Shown here: piece by piece, positions 44,141 through 52,699 of the stretch
How positions within the stretch are numbered: position 1 is the stretch's first letter
How the letters are laid out: every line of letters begins with the position of its first letter
DNA from: Pseudorhodobacter sp. PARRP1
GTDB lineage: Bacteria; Pseudomonadota; Alphaproteobacteria; Rhodobacterales; Rhodobacteraceae
Assembly: GCA_002256245.1 (NCBI GenBank)
Contig: NKIU01000001.1
Location: 610,232 to 674,231 of the forward strand
Direction: 5' to 3'
DNA: 64,000 nt
Translations under genes and position numbers: made by a program
Notes under the pieces: model-generated
What the model saw: only the letters and a program-made list of their open reading frames with translations
What the model was told of the DNA's origin: nothing
Database searches by the model: none

Positions 44141-45148
44141 ATGCCTGTTGCTCAATCGAACCTGCGCGGGGCGCTCTTGGCGCTGGCTGCGTTCGGGATT
44201 TACGCCACCCATGACGTGCTGGTGAAATTCTTGGGCGCGCATTACAGCGCGTTTCAGTTGATCTTTTTCTCGGGCCTGCTGACCTTCCCGCTGATCACCA
44301 TCCTGCTGATGAGCGACCGCACCGACGGCAACCTGATCCCCAAGCACCCCTACTGGACCGCCCTGCGCACCGCTTCCGCGGTGGTCAACGGCATCACCGG
44401 ATTCTACGCGTTTTCCGTGCTGCCGCTGGCCCAATGCTACGCGATCTTCTTCGCGATGCCGATCCTGATCACCCTGCTGGCGATCCCGATCCTGGGCGAA
44501 AAGGTCGGCCTGCACCGTGGCCTTGCCATCGTCGTAGGTCTTGCCGGCGTGATGATCGTACTGCGGCCGGGGCAAGAACCGCTAAGCCTTGGCCACCTGT
44601 CCGCCCTCGCCGCCGCCCTGTTGGGGGCGATGACCTCGGTGATCGTGCGCAAGATCGGCCATGACGAACGCTCGGTCGTCCTCATGCTTTATCCGATGGT
44701 TGCGAACTTTGTGGTGATGGCGCTCGCACTCCCCTTCGTCTATGTGCCTGTTCCGATTGAACATATGGGCATGATGGGCGCGATGGCCTTGCTTAGCCTG
44801 TTTGCCGGGATGCTGACCATCGCCGCCTACCGCCGCGCCCCCGCGATCATCGTAGCCCCCATGCAATACAGCCAGATCATCTGGGCAATCATCTACGGCT
44901 TCCTGATTTTCAACGAACAGGTCGATTTCTGGACAGCCATCGGCACCGCCGTGATCATCGCCGCCGGGGTCTATATCGTGCTGCGCGAAGACAAGCCCGA
45001 AGTCTCGATCAACCGCCCCGTGCTGGAAACCCGCTCGCGCTTTGATTTCGGCGCCATCCCCCGCATCGGCCTCTGGCTGCGCCTGTTCGACCGCCGCCGT
45101 CTGCGCAACAAGACCGAAGGCCTGTCCGGCACCGACGGCGATGCGTAG
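44141..45148 (+). CDS. DMT-superfamily (EamA) permease
   Basis: A 335-residue drug/metabolite transporter with ten predicted helices in two EamA repeats (first about 10-143, second about 154-285) and a cytoplasmic charged tail. Recognisable segments are YATHDVLVKFLG, LPLAQCYAIFFAMPILITLLA and APMQYSQIIWAIIYGFLIFNE. Substrates in the family are usually amino acids, nucleosides or other small metabolites. The one here is unknown. It stands alone between the DUF2167 gene and the tRNA. Confidence 0.88.
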   Translation: MPVAQSNLRGALLALAAFGIYATHDVLVKFLGAHYSAFQLIFFSGLLTFPLITILLMSDRTDGNLIPKHPYWTALRTASAVVNGITGFYAFSVLPLAQCYAIFFAMPILITLLAIPILGEKVGLHRGLAIVVGLAGVMIVLRPGQEPLSLGHLSALAAALLGAMTSVIVRKIGHDERSVVLMLYPMVANFVVMALALPFVYVPVPIEHMGMMGAMALLSLFAGMLTIAAYRRAPAIIVAPMQYSQIIWAIIYGFLIFNEQVDFWTAIGTAVIIAAGVYIVLREDKPEVSINRPVLETRSRFDFGAIPRIGLWLRLFDRRRLRNKTEGLSGTDGDA

Positions 45149-45219
45149 CCAAAACCGGGCATAAATCTGCGTCCCCCTCTTGCAAACCCGCGCGCAACGG
45201 TTTAACCCCGCGCCACGGT

Positions 45220-45296
45220 CGGAGCGTAGCGCAGTCTGGTAGCGCACCTGCTTCGGGAGCAGGGGGTCGGAGGTTCGAATCCTCTCGCTCCGACCA
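45220..45296 (+). tRNA. tRNA-Pro, anticodon CGG
   Basis: A 77-base cloverleaf. Acceptor arm CGGAGCG pairs with CGCTCCG. The D arm includes GCGCAGTCTGGTAGCGC. The anticodon stem-loop is CCTGC-TTCGGGA-GCAGG, giving anticodon CGG that reads CCG. The T arm is GGAGGTTCGAATCCTCT. The CCA end is encoded (45294-45296). The direction agrees with the permease gene upstream. Confidence 0.96.
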
Positions 45297-45348
45297 AAAT
45301 TTCCCGATATTTTCAATCCAGACACACCCTCGCGCAGGGTGCCCGTCT

Positions 45349-46266
45349 TTAGCGCCCCCGCCACATCGCCAGAATATAGGCCGCCGTCATCAGATCCAGA
45401 TGCGCGCCGCCGCCATTCTTCGCCACGGTGATTTCATCGTCGGAACTCCGCCGATAGGCACCCTGCGACATGTCGTAGAAATCGGCCTTGATGTCCGCCT
45501 CGCGCAGCGCGCCGCTGGCGATCGGGTCGATGATCTCGCCGATGTGATGCACCGTGGTCGCGCGGCTATCGACGAAAACCGACGCCCGCCGCATCACGGC
45601 GTCGTCGGCCTCGCGCATCCCCGGCGTGTAGGCGCCGATCAGGTCGATGTGCTGGCCGGGTTGCAGCCACGCGCCCTGCAACACCGGAGTTTTGCTCATC
45701 GTCGCCGTGCAGATGATATCCGCCGCCCGCACCGCCGCCGCCAGATCGCTGACCGCCGTCACCCGCGCGTCTGCCGCAGCCATCGCCTCTGCCGCAGCGG
45801 GCGAGCGGTTCCAGATGCTGAACCGCGCGTCAGGAAACAGCGCGGCATAGGCCGAAATCATCGACTTCGCCACCGTCCCCGCCCCCACCAGCAGGATTTT
45901 GCGGCTGTCCTTGCGCGCCAGCTTACTGGCCGAAAGCAAGCTGTCACCAGCGGTTTTCCATTTGGTCACCAGATGAAAATCCACCAAAGCCTCTAGCTGC
46001 CCGGTCACATCGTTGAACAGATTGACCGCGCCGTTAATGCTGGGCAAACCCCGCGCGGCATTGCCCGGAACCACCGTCGCCACCTTCACCAGACTGCCAA
46101 GGCCATCAATCCACGCCGCACGGTCCAGCAAGGTATCGCTGCCACGATAGAGCAACAGATCGTTGATTTCGGCGCGCGGCAGGCGATGCCCGGCCTCCAG
46201 CGCCTCACACAGACCCGCCCAAGACAGCAGCGCCTCGGCCTCTGGCCCCACGATTTCGATGCTCAT
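45349..46266 (-). CDS. Ornithine cyclodeaminase/mu-crystallin-family protein
   Basis: A 305-residue NAD(P)-dependent enzyme of the OCD family. Features are [26 protein letters not shown], the conserved [16 protein letters not shown] substrate/cofactor region, the Rossmann [13 protein letters not shown] and [16 protein letters not shown]. Members act as ornithine cyclodeaminase, alanine dehydrogenase or ketimine reductase. The exact substrate cannot be decided. It overlaps the HAD gene start region by four bases (46263-46266), so the two are co-translated. Confidence 0.87.
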   Translation of the reverse strand: MSIEIVGPEAEALLSWAGLCEALEAGHRLPRAEINDLLLYRGSDTLLDRAAWIDGLGSLVKVATVVPGNAARGLPSINGAVNLFNDVTGQLEALVDFHLVTKWKTAGDSLLSASKLARKDSRKILLVGAGTVAKSMISAYAALFPDARFSIWNRSPAAAEAMAAADARVTAVSDLAAAVRAADIICTATMSKTPVLQGAWLQPGQHIDLIGAYTPGMREADDAVMRRASVFVDSRATTVHHIGEIIDPIASGALREADIKADFYDMSQGAYRRSSDDEITVAKNGGGAHLDLMTAAYILAMWRGR

Positions 46267-46889
46267 AGCCCCGCCTCTTCTTTGCTTAACAACCCTTCGG
46301 CAACCAAGCGCCCGGCCCAGCCCTGCCAGCTTTCAAACTGATGCGTCCGCCAGCCCCGGCGCGCCGCCGCCGTGATGTTATCGGCGCGGTCATCGGTGAA
46401 CAACAGCCTGTCAGGTGCTATACCGCAATCATCCTCAACCATCTGATAAATCAGCGGATCAGGCTTGATCACCCCCATCACGCCCGAGACATAGCGGCGG
46501 TCAAAATCCTGCAAGAAATCCATCTTCGGCAAGGCTTCTTCAAACGAATAGCGCCCGAAATTGGTCAGCGCAAACACCGGAACCCCCTTGGCGCGCAAAG
46601 CCCGCTGCAACGCAATGCTGCCCTCAATCCGGGGGCTGGCGAGTTCGATCCAGCGGTCATACCACATCCGGATTTCCGCAGCCCATTCGGGGTGGCGCTC
46701 GGCCCACTCATAGATCGTTTCCCGAAACAACGCGCCTTCATCGACCCGGTCATTCATGCCGTGCAGGTCAACCGCCTCGAACAAAGCACGGCGGCGGTCT
46801 TCGCCAATCACCCGATCATAAAACGCCTCGGGCTGCCAGCGTGTCAGCACATTGCCGATGTCAAATATCACCGCTTGGGGCTGCAACAT
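46263..46889 (-). CDS. HAD-family hydrolase (YihX-like)
   Basis: A 208-residue haloacid-dehalogenase-type phosphatase. The nucleophile motif is VIFDIGNVLTRW (D10), with ALTNFGRYSFEEALP as motif II, the lysine of GVIKPDPLIYQ as motif III and LLFTDDRADNI as motif IV. The pattern resembles YihX, a sugar-phosphate phosphatase. Its start lies inside the 3' end of the upstream permease gene (29-base overlap), and its stop overlaps the OCD gene. Confidence 0.88.
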   Translation of the reverse strand: MLQPQAVIFDIGNVLTRWQPEAFYDRVIGEDRRRALFEAVDLHGMNDRVDEGALFRETIYEWAERHPEWAAEIRMWYDRWIELASPRIEGSIALQRALRAKGVPVFALTNFGRYSFEEALPKMDFLQDFDRRYVSGVMGVIKPDPLIYQMVEDDCGIAPDRLLFTDDRADNITAAARRGWRTHQFESWQGWAGRLVAEGLLSKEEAGL

Positions 46890-47829
46890 CCAGATCCTTC
46901 TTCTTGCGCACCGTCTCGCGCCACAAGGTATAAAGCCCCGCGCCGCAGATCAGCGCAATCCCCACCCAGGCGGTGTGATCGGGGAAGGTGCCAAACACAA
47001 CAGCCCCCCAGAAAATCGCCATCGGCATCCCGATATACTCAAACGGCGCGATCAGCGCGGCCTCGGTGGTGCGGTAGGCCTGCGACATCATCAACCCGCC
47101 CACCCCCATCGCGACACCCGTGGCCACAAATGCCCACCAGTCGGCCACCGGGGGCATATGCCAAGGCCGGAACAGAAACTCCCAAGTGCTGCCCGGGGCC
47201 TGCGCCAGATGGCCATCGCCCGCGATCAGTCCGAAACTCAGGCTGACGATGATAAACCCGACCTGCACGAAGAAATTCAACGTCATAGCGCTTTCAGTGC
47301 CGCGCATCCGCCGGGTCATCATATGGCTGGACGCATAGCAGAACGCCGAAATCAGCACCAAAATCGCCGCCGGCTGAATAACCCCCGCCCCCGGCCGCGT
47401 CATCACCACCACGCCCAGCATCCCCACCGCCACCGCCGCCCAGCGCCGTGGCCCGACCTGCTCACCCAAAATCACCGCCGACATCAGGGTGACAAACAAC
47501 GGCGCCACAAACGCCGTCGCCACCGCATCGGCCAGCGGCATCAGCGACAGCCCGACGAAATAGGTGATGTTGGAACACATCACGATGCTGACCCGAAACA
47601 GATGATCCAGCGGCCTGCGCGTCAGCAACTGCCGGAACCCGCCGCCCGAGGCCCAGATCACCGCCAGCACGATGCCAATGCCGATAAACGCCCGCAGCAA
47701 GATCACCTGATGCAAGGCATAGCCGGACCCCGACAGTGCCTTGATCGCCAGATCATTCATCGACAGCATAACCCCGCCGCCAAGGGCAAAGAAAATACCA
47801 GAGTTGGATTTTTTGGAAATGTCAGACAT
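46861..47829 (-). CDS. DMT-superfamily (EamA) permease
   Basis: A transporter of about 322 residues with ten predicted helices in two EamA repeats, such as SGIFFALGGGVMLSMNDLAIKALSG, LADAVATAFVAPLFVTLMSAVILGE and TEAALIAPFEYIGMPMAIFWGAVVFG. ATG 47829 (MSDISKKSN) is preferred over TTG 47850. It precedes and overlaps the HAD gene, giving a permease-HAD-OCD unit. A shared metabolic role, such as amino-acid or imino-acid handling, is possible but unproven. Confidence 0.87.
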   Translation of the reverse strand: MSDISKKSNSGIFFALGGGVMLSMNDLAIKALSGSGYALHQVILLRAFIGIGIVLAVIWASGGGFRQLLTRRPLDHLFRVSIVMCSNITYFVGLSLMPLADAVATAFVAPLFVTLMSAVILGEQVGPRRWAAVAVGMLGVVVMTRPGAGVIQPAAILVLISAFCYASSHMMTRRMRGTESAMTLNFFVQVGFIIVSLSFGLIAGDGHLAQAPGSTWEFLFRPWHMPPVADWWAFVATGVAMGVGGLMMSQAYRTTEAALIAPFEYIGMPMAIFWGAVVFGTFPDHTAWVGIALICGAGLYTLWRETVRKKKDLDVAAPSGDI

Positions 47830-47877
47830 ACCGCAACTCACCGCGCCCAAGCCCGCAAGTCTAGCCCGAAGCCGACA

Positions 47878-48342
47878 TCACCGCTTCGCTTGCCGCACAA
47901 CCCGCTCTAAAACTTCCAGAAACCTGCTCCGGTCCGCCTTGGAAAACGGCCGCCCGCCACCCTGCCGGAACGGGTCCGCAGAACGCAAATCCTGCATCAG
48001 ATCCCGCGTCGCCAGCACATTGCCGATATTCGCCCCGGTCAACTCCTCGCCATTGTGCTTGACCACCTTCGCCCCCGCCGCCACGCATTTCGCGGCCAGC
48101 GGAATATCCCCGGTCACCACCACATCGCCCGCACCGCAAGCCTCGGCGATCCACTTGTCGGCCTCATCCGGGCCCGCCGCCACGAACACGCTTTCCACCA
48201 ACGGGTTAGCCGAGGGCCGGATGCCACCGTTGGAAACCAGTATCATCCGCATCTGATGCCGTGTCGCCACGCGCTCCGCCTCGGCCTTCACCGGGCAGGC
48301 ATCGGCATCAATGAAAATCCGCCCGCCACTCAAACCACTCAT
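47878..48342 (-). CDS. YaiI/YqxD-family protein (DUF188)
   Basis: A 154-residue protein of the UPF0178/DUF188 family with a PIN-like fold. Diagnostic segments are [18 protein letters not shown] at the N terminus, [30 protein letters not shown] and the C-terminal [22 protein letters not shown]. The start at 48342 is fixed by an ATGA overlap with the CAP-domain gene upstream. Its biochemical function is not established. Confidence 0.9.
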   Translation of the reverse strand: MSGLSGGRIFIDADACPVKAEAERVATRHQMRMILVSNGGIRPSANPLVESVFVAAGPDEADKWIAEACGAGDVVVTGDIPLAAKCVAAGAKVVKHNGEELTGANIGNVLATRDLMQDLRSADPFRQGGGRPFSKADRSRFLEVLERVVRQAKR

Positions 48343-48818
48343 GGAGCCGCAAAAACCTCGACCCAATAGTATTTCATCGCGTATTTCTGCCCCTTCAAAG
48401 GCTGATCGTCGGGTTGATACACCACCGCGATCCCGGTCTCACGCAAGGCGCAGTCCAGGATGTTCTTGCGGTGCCCGGCACTGCCCATCCAGCTTTCCAT
48501 GATCCCCGCAGCCGAGGATTGCCCCGCCCCGATATTCTCGGCCACCTTGCTATAGCTATAGCCTTGCGCCTTGATCCGGCTGGAAAATTTCGCGCCGTTC
48601 TTGCTGGAGTGGCTGAAGAAATTCTGCTCTGCCATCGCTTTGGCGTGGCCCTTCGCCGCCTTCACCAGCTTGGCATTCACCGTCAGCGCCGCACAGCCCG
48701 CCCCCGCCCGCGCCTTGTTCACCGCCGCCAAGACCTGATCTTCCGCCTCGCCCGCAAACAGCGGAGAGGCAATCAGCGCCATCAAAACCGCCGCCTTCAA
48801 TCCGCCCAATCTACGCAT
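48339..48818 (-). CDS. CAP/SCP-domain secreted protein
   Basis: A 159-residue protein with an N-terminal signal peptide ([18 protein letters not shown]) and a CAP (SCP/PR-1) domain. The domain has [60 protein letters not shown] and [12 protein letters not shown], with the usual His and Glu pair. Bacterial CAP proteins are exported and their molecular role is mostly unknown. It is coupled by short overlaps to the DUF188 gene downstream and the fghA gene upstream. Confidence 0.9.
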   Translation of the reverse strand: MRRLGGLKAAVLMALIASPLFAGEAEDQVLAAVNKARAGAGCAALTVNAKLVKAAKGHAKAMAEQNFFSHSSKNGAKFSSRIKAQGYSYSKVAENIGAGQSSAAGIMESWMGSAGHRKNILDCALRETGIAVVYQPDDQPLKGQKYAMKYYWVEVFAAP

Positions 48819-49641
48819 TCAGTGCCCCCGCATGAAACGCCACATGTTCTTCCATAAACGTGCTCACGAAGAAATAGCTGTGGTCATAGCCCTTCTGCAT
48901 CCGAAAACTGCCGCCCTGCCGCCGCTCGGCCATCGCCGCCGCCAAAGCCTCGGGCTTCAGCAAATCAAGAAACTGATCGCTGGTGCCTTGGTCAATCAAA
49001 ATCGGCCCATCAAAGCCGCGCTTTTTCATCAACAGCGTCGCATCATACGCGGCCCAACTCGCCTCATCCGGCCCCAGATAGGCGCTGAACTGCTTGCGCC
49101 CCCAGTCGCTGGCCGTCGGATTGCAGATCGGCGCAAAGGCCGAAACCGACCGGAACCGCCCCGGAAAGCTCATCGCAATCGTCAGCGCGCCATGCCCGCC
49201 CATCGAATGCCCGCTGATCGACTGCGCGGCTTCCGCAATCGGAAACGCCTTGAACAACTCGCCCGGCAACTCATCGGTCACGTAATCCCACATGCCGAAA
49301 TTCTTATCCCACGGGCTTTGCGTCGCGTTGACATAAAACCCCGCGCCCTGCCCCAGATCGTAAGCCGCGTCATTCGGCACATCCTCGCCACGCGGGCTGG
49401 TATCGGGGAACACCAGCGCAATTCCCACCTCGGCCGCCCAGCGTTGCGCCCCCGCCTTCACCATCGCGTTTTCATGCGTGCAGGTCAGCCCCGACAGATA
49501 CCACAGCACCGGCACCAGCCCTTCTTCGGCTTCGGCGGGCAGGAACAGCCCAAAGGTCATGTCGGTGCCAGTGGCCTCTGATGCGTGGCTGTAAACCCCC
49601 TGCACGCCGCCAAACGCCCGGTTTTCGGAAATGGTTTTCAT
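48811..49641 (-). CDS. fghA: S-formylglutathione hydrolase
   Basis: Hydrolyses S-formylglutathione to formate and glutathione in glutathione-dependent formaldehyde oxidation. The 276-residue length is typical. The catalytic Ser is S146 in ISGHSMGGHGA, the acid is in DQGTSDQFL and the His is in KGYDHSYFF. LSGLTCTHEN near residue 50 forms the oxyanion region. The glutathione-dependent formaldehyde dehydrogenase partner is not in the window. It overlaps the CAP-domain gene by eight bases. Confidence 0.94.
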   Translation of the reverse strand: MKTISENRAFGGVQGVYSHASEATGTDMTFGLFLPAEAEEGLVPVLWYLSGLTCTHENAMVKAGAQRWAAEVGIALVFPDTSPRGEDVPNDAAYDLGQGAGFYVNATQSPWDKNFGMWDYVTDELPGELFKAFPIAEAAQSISGHSMGGHGALTIAMSFPGRFRSVSAFAPICNPTASDWGRKQFSAYLGPDEASWAAYDATLLMKKRGFDGPILIDQGTSDQFLDLLKPEALAAAMAERRQGGSFRMQKGYDHSYFFVSTFMEEHVAFHAGALNA

Positions 49642-49669
49642 CGTCTTGCCCCTTTAGCCTGCCCTGAAA

Positions 49670-50596
49670 TTAACCCGTCACCAACGCAATCACCGCCGTC
49701 ACACTCAGCACCGAAGCGGCGGTCGAGAGCAGAATCGCCGTGGAAACCCGCTGCGGCGCCACCCCGAAATGCTGCGCCAGAATGAACACATTCCCCGCCA
49801 CAGGCAACGACGCCGCAGCCACCATCACCCCCGCCGCATAGCGCTCCACCGGAAAAATCACCAGTGCCGCCAGCGCCACCGCCGCCGGATGCAGCACCAG
49901 TTTGGCAAAACTCAGCCAAGCCGCAACCTCCAGCCGTTCCGCACTGCGCCCGGCAAGGCTTGCCCCAATCGCAAACAGCGCGCAGGGTGTGGCCGCCGCC
50001 CCCAGCATGGTCATGAATTCATTCACCGGCACCGGCAGCGCCCATCCGGTCGCCCCCCAGGCCATCCCCAGCACCACAGAGACGATCATCGGGTTTTTTA
50101 GCAACCCCAGCCCCAGCACCCGAAAGATGCCCCAAGACATCCGGCCTTCGCGCAAGCCCACCACCAGCAGCGTCAGCAGGCTGGAAAACACCACCAGATC
50201 CACCGCCAGCACCAGCAAAACCGGCCCCACCGCGGCGCGGCCCAGCAGCAGCGTCAGCATCGGGATGCCAAGGAAACCCACGTTGCCGATGATCCCGGTA
50301 TGCGCCTCAAACACCGCAACTTCGGGCTTCACGCCGCGCATCAGCGCCACGCCGGCCACGATCACCCACACAAGGCTTGATGCCAGAAAATACGCCCAGA
50401 CAAACGCCCATGAAAACACCGCGCTCAGGTCCAGATTGGCGGCAAAGCCAAACAGCATCGCCGACAGCGCAAAGTAGAACACGAATTTCGTCAGATACGC
50501 CGTGGCCTCGGGGCTGAAAAACCGCGCCCGCCCCGCGCCATAGCCAAGGCCAATCACCGCAAAGAACGGCAGAGTTTTCAGCAAGATCGCCAGCAT
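49670..50596 (-). CDS. AEC-family transporter
   Basis: A 308-residue auxin-efflux-carrier-type membrane protein with about ten helices. It starts MLAILLKTLPFFAVIGLGYGAGRARFFSPEA, contains the central NVGFLGIPMLTLLLG and has FAIGASLAGRSAERLEVAAWLSFAKLVLHPA in the second half, all typical of the family. Substrates are often organic anions such as malate or malonate. It is 28 bases upstream of fghA on the same strand. Confidence 0.9.
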   Translation of the reverse strand: MLAILLKTLPFFAVIGLGYGAGRARFFSPEATAYLTKFVFYFALSAMLFGFAANLDLSAVFSWAFVWAYFLASSLVWVIVAGVALMRGVKPEVAVFEAHTGIIGNVGFLGIPMLTLLLGRAAVGPVLLVLAVDLVVFSSLLTLLVVGLREGRMSWGIFRVLGLGLLKNPMIVSVVLGMAWGATGWALPVPVNEFMTMLGAAATPCALFAIGASLAGRSAERLEVAAWLSFAKLVLHPAAVALAALVIFPVERYAAGVMVAAASLPVAGNVFILAQHFGVAPQRVSTAILLSTAASVLSVTAVIALVTG

Positions 50597-50702
50597 AGCG
50601 CCAGAGTTTCACGCCACCCCGCCCAACACAAGCCTTTGCGGCCACCTGTGAACAAACTCTTAACGCGAAAAACCAACGCATTGATTCAACGGTATTTTCA
50701 GA

Positions 50703-50721
50703 TGGTCCCAACGCGGGACCA
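50703..50721 (-). terminator. Terminator of mbfA
   Basis: Stem TGGTCCC (50703-50709) with GGGACCA (50715-50721) and a five-base loop, placed four bases beyond the mbfA stop codon on the minus strand and followed there by TCTGAAAATA. The short T-tract is weak, so termination may be incomplete. The rest of the 129-base gap to the AEC gene shows nothing else. Confidence 0.65.
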
Positions 50722-50725
50722 CCCG

Positions 50726-51703
50726 TCAGCCGCCGCCAATCAGCACCCCCGCCGCAAACACCAAAGCCCCGCCCAGCACCACCTGCAAGGCCGCCCTCAG
50801 GAACGGCGTCTCCATGAATTTGTTCTGAATCCAGGCAATCGTCCACAATTCCACAAACACCACCACCATCGCAATCGTGGTCGCGGTCCAGAAATCCGGG
50901 ATCAGATAGGGCAGCGCATGGCCAAGCCCGCCCACCGCCGTCATCACCCCCGATGCCAGCCCCCGCTTGAACGGCGAGCCCCGCCCCGACAGCACGCCAT
51001 CATCATGCGCGGCCTCGGTGAACCCCATCGAGATCCCCGCCCCCACACTCGCCGCCAACCCCACCAGAAACGTCGTCCAGGTGTTCTGAGTCGCAAAGGC
51101 CGTCGCAAAGATCGGCGCAAGCGTGGACACCGACCCATCCATCAACCCCGCCAACCCCGGCTGCACCCAGGTCAGAATAAACTGCCGCCGCGCCGCCTTG
51201 TCCTCGCCGTCGCGCACCTCCGGCCCCAGCAGATCGGCCTCCAGCCCCTCGGCGTGCCGCTCGTGCCCAGCCTCCGCCGCCGCAAGATCGCCCAACAGCT
51301 TCCGCGTCGCCGCATCCTGAGTCCGCGCCGCCGCCCGCACATAAAACTCGGCAGCGCCATGCTCCATCGCGCGGGCCTCGTCGCGGATACGCTCCAGCCC
51401 CAGATTTTCCGTCAGCCAAACCGGGCGGCGCGCATAAAACCCCGCCACATGCTCGCGCCGCAGCAGCGGGATCACATCGCCAAACCGGCTGACATGCAGG
51501 TCAATCAACCGCTGCCGATGGCGATCTTCTTCCGCCGCCATCCCGTCAAACACGCTGGCCGAGGCCGGATACTCGGCCCGCAATCCTTGCGCAAAGGTCC
51601 GGTAAATCCGCGCATCGTCTTCCTCCGACGAAATCGCCAGCGCCAAGACCTCTTGTTCGGTCAGATCGGCAAAGCGTTTGCGGCTGGAAATGTTGAACCC
51701 CAT
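50726..51703 (-). CDS. mbfA: Membrane-bound ferritin-like iron exporter MbfA
   Basis: A 325-residue fusion. The N-terminal rubrerythrin/ferritin-like four-helix domain (about 1-150) has diiron glutamates in SSEEDDARIYRTF, AAEEDRHRQRL, AMEHGAAEFY and EAGHERH. The C-terminal VIT1/CCC1-like membrane domain (about 165-325) has AGLMDGSVSTLAP. In Agrobacterium and Bradyrhizobium MbfA exports iron and protects against peroxide. ATG 51703 is preferred over GTG 51712 because AAGG lies about ten bases before it. An Irr-type box lies 17 bases upstream. Confidence 0.93.
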   Translation of the reverse strand: MGFNISSRKRFADLTEQEVLALAISSEEDDARIYRTFAQGLRAEYPASASVFDGMAAEEDRHRQRLIDLHVSRFGDVIPLLRREHVAGFYARRPVWLTENLGLERIRDEARAMEHGAAEFYVRAAARTQDAATRKLLGDLAAAEAGHERHAEGLEADLLGPEVRDGEDKAARRQFILTWVQPGLAGLMDGSVSTLAPIFATAFATQNTWTTFLVGLAASVGAGISMGFTEAAHDDGVLSGRGSPFKRGLASGVMTAVGGLGHALPYLIPDFWTATTIAMVVVFVELWTIAWIQNKFMETPFLRAALQVVLGGALVFAAGVLIGGG

Positions 51704-51719
51704 ATCGGTCACACCTTAG

Positions 51720-51736
51720 TTTGGAATGATTCTAAA
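51720..51736. promoter_or_regulatory. Irr-type iron-control element (ICE box) before mbfA
   Basis: TTTGGAATGATTCTAAA is a 17-base palindrome with one mismatched pair. It matches the known Irr element pattern TTTAGAA-N-TTCTAAA seen upstream of mbfA in other alphaproteobacteria. It lies 17 bases from the start codon, where Irr would block transcription in low iron. The irr gene is outside the window. Confidence 0.8.
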
Positions 51737-51778
51737 TACTCTGATCGCAACCCAAAGGCCAAGCCCCAAAATGCAATC

Positions 51779-51853
51779 TGAACTGATCGGTTCATTTTCT
51801 GCTTGCCAAACTGAACGAATCGGTTCACTTTCACTTTTGAACCGATGAGTTCA
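51779..51853. promoter_or_regulatory. Three TetR-type operators
   Basis: Three 16-base sites of the form TGAACNNATNNGTTCA: 51779-51794 (TGAACTGATCGGTTCA), 51812-51827 (TGAACGAATCGGTTCA) and 51838-51853 (TGAACCGATGAGTTCA). Start-to-start spacings are 33 and 26 bases. They fill the region directly upstream of the small secreted peptide gene and the TetR gene. Autoregulation by the TetR protein is the simplest reading. Confidence 0.8.
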
Positions 51854-51869
51854 GATATAGGAGCCCGCT

Positions 51870-52019
51870 ATGAAACCCTTCGCCACCGCCCTGCTGTTGA
51901 CCCTCGCCGCCGCCACCCAAGCCTCGGCCTTCTCGATCAGCTTCAATCTGCCCGACCTGACCTTCCCGCCGACCACCACCAACGTTTCGACGCAAAACGC
52001 TGTCGAACCCGGCAAATGA
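51870..52019 (+). CDS. Small secreted peptide, unknown function
   Basis: A 49-residue protein: a signal peptide (MKPFATALLLTLAAATQASA) and a short mature peptide of about 29 residues, starting FSISFNLPDLTFPPTTT and ending in EPGK. AGGAG lies nine bases before ATG 51870. It comes 17 bases after the last of three TetR-type operators and 56 bases before the TetR gene, so it is the first gene of a two-gene regulated unit. No cysteines, so no lipoprotein or disulfide. No known family. Confidence 0.68.
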   Translation: MKPFATALLLTLAAATQASAFSISFNLPDLTFPPTTTNVSTQNAVEPGK

Positions 52020-52075
52020 TCCAACCGCTTGCCCGCCGCCCCCTCGCCGCTATAGATTGCGGCAAGGGGGACAGC

Positions 52076-52699
52076 ATGGGTGCCAAGCCACAACTGATCG
52101 TTAAGGGTCGCAAGTTCGATCAAGTGCTGGAAGGCGCGCGCGTTGTCTTTATGCGTGACGGCTTTGAACGCGCCTCTGTCGATGACATCGCGCGTGAGGC
52201 GGGGGTGTCGAAAGCCACGCTTTACGCCTATTTCCCCGACAAACGCCTGCTTTTTCTGGAAATCGCCAGCACCGAATGTCGCCGTCAGGCCGATGATGCC
52301 GAATCCCACATCGACCCCAACGCCCCCGTGGCCCAGGTGTTGCGGCTGGCCGCCGAGAAAATCACCGCTTTCATGCTGTCAGATTTCGGCCAGCGCATCT
52401 TCCGCATCGCGGTGGCGGAATCCGAGAATTTCCCCGCCGTGGCGCAGCAATTCTACCAATCCGGCCCAAAGCTGGTGCAAGACCGCCTCGCGGAAATCCT
52501 GCGCTGCGCCACCGAACGCGGTGAGTTGGTGATCGACGACATCCCCTTCGCCGCCGCGCAATTCGCGCAACTGTGCAAGGTCGATATCCAGGATCGGATG
52601 ATCTTCACGCCAAGCCCCTGCTGCACCGCAGCCGACACCGCCCGCGTGATTGACGGGGCCGTGTCGATGTTCATGGCGCGCTACGGCGTCAAATCCTAG
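52076..52699 (+). CDS. TetR-family regulator with AefR-like C-terminal domain
   Basis: A 207-residue regulator. The N-terminal TetR domain has FDQVLEGARVVFMRDGFERASVDDIAREAGVSKATLYAYFPDKRLLFLE. The C-terminal half (about 80-200: FRIAVAESENFPAVAQQFYQSGP) resembles the AefR-like ligand-binding domain. ATG 52076 follows AAGGGGG by five bases. The frame is open to 51845, but that part covers the secreted peptide gene. It is probably the protein that binds the three upstream palindromes. The ligand is unknown. Confidence 0.9.
   Translation: MGAKPQLIVKGRKFDQVLEGARVVFMRDGFERASVDDIAREAGVSKATLYAYFPDKRLLFLEIASTECRRQADDAESHIDPNAPVAQVLRLAAEKITAFMLSDFGQRIFRIAVAESENFPAVAQQFYQSGPKLVQDRLAEILRCATERGELVIDDIPFAAAQFAQLCKVDIQDRMIFTPSPCCTAADTARVIDGAVSMFMARYGVKS

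Noticed and set aside
45220-45348. tRNA-Pro as an integration site for an island
   Set aside because: No integrase gene or partial tRNA duplicate lies nearby. The following genes are ordinary metabolic genes of host-like composition.
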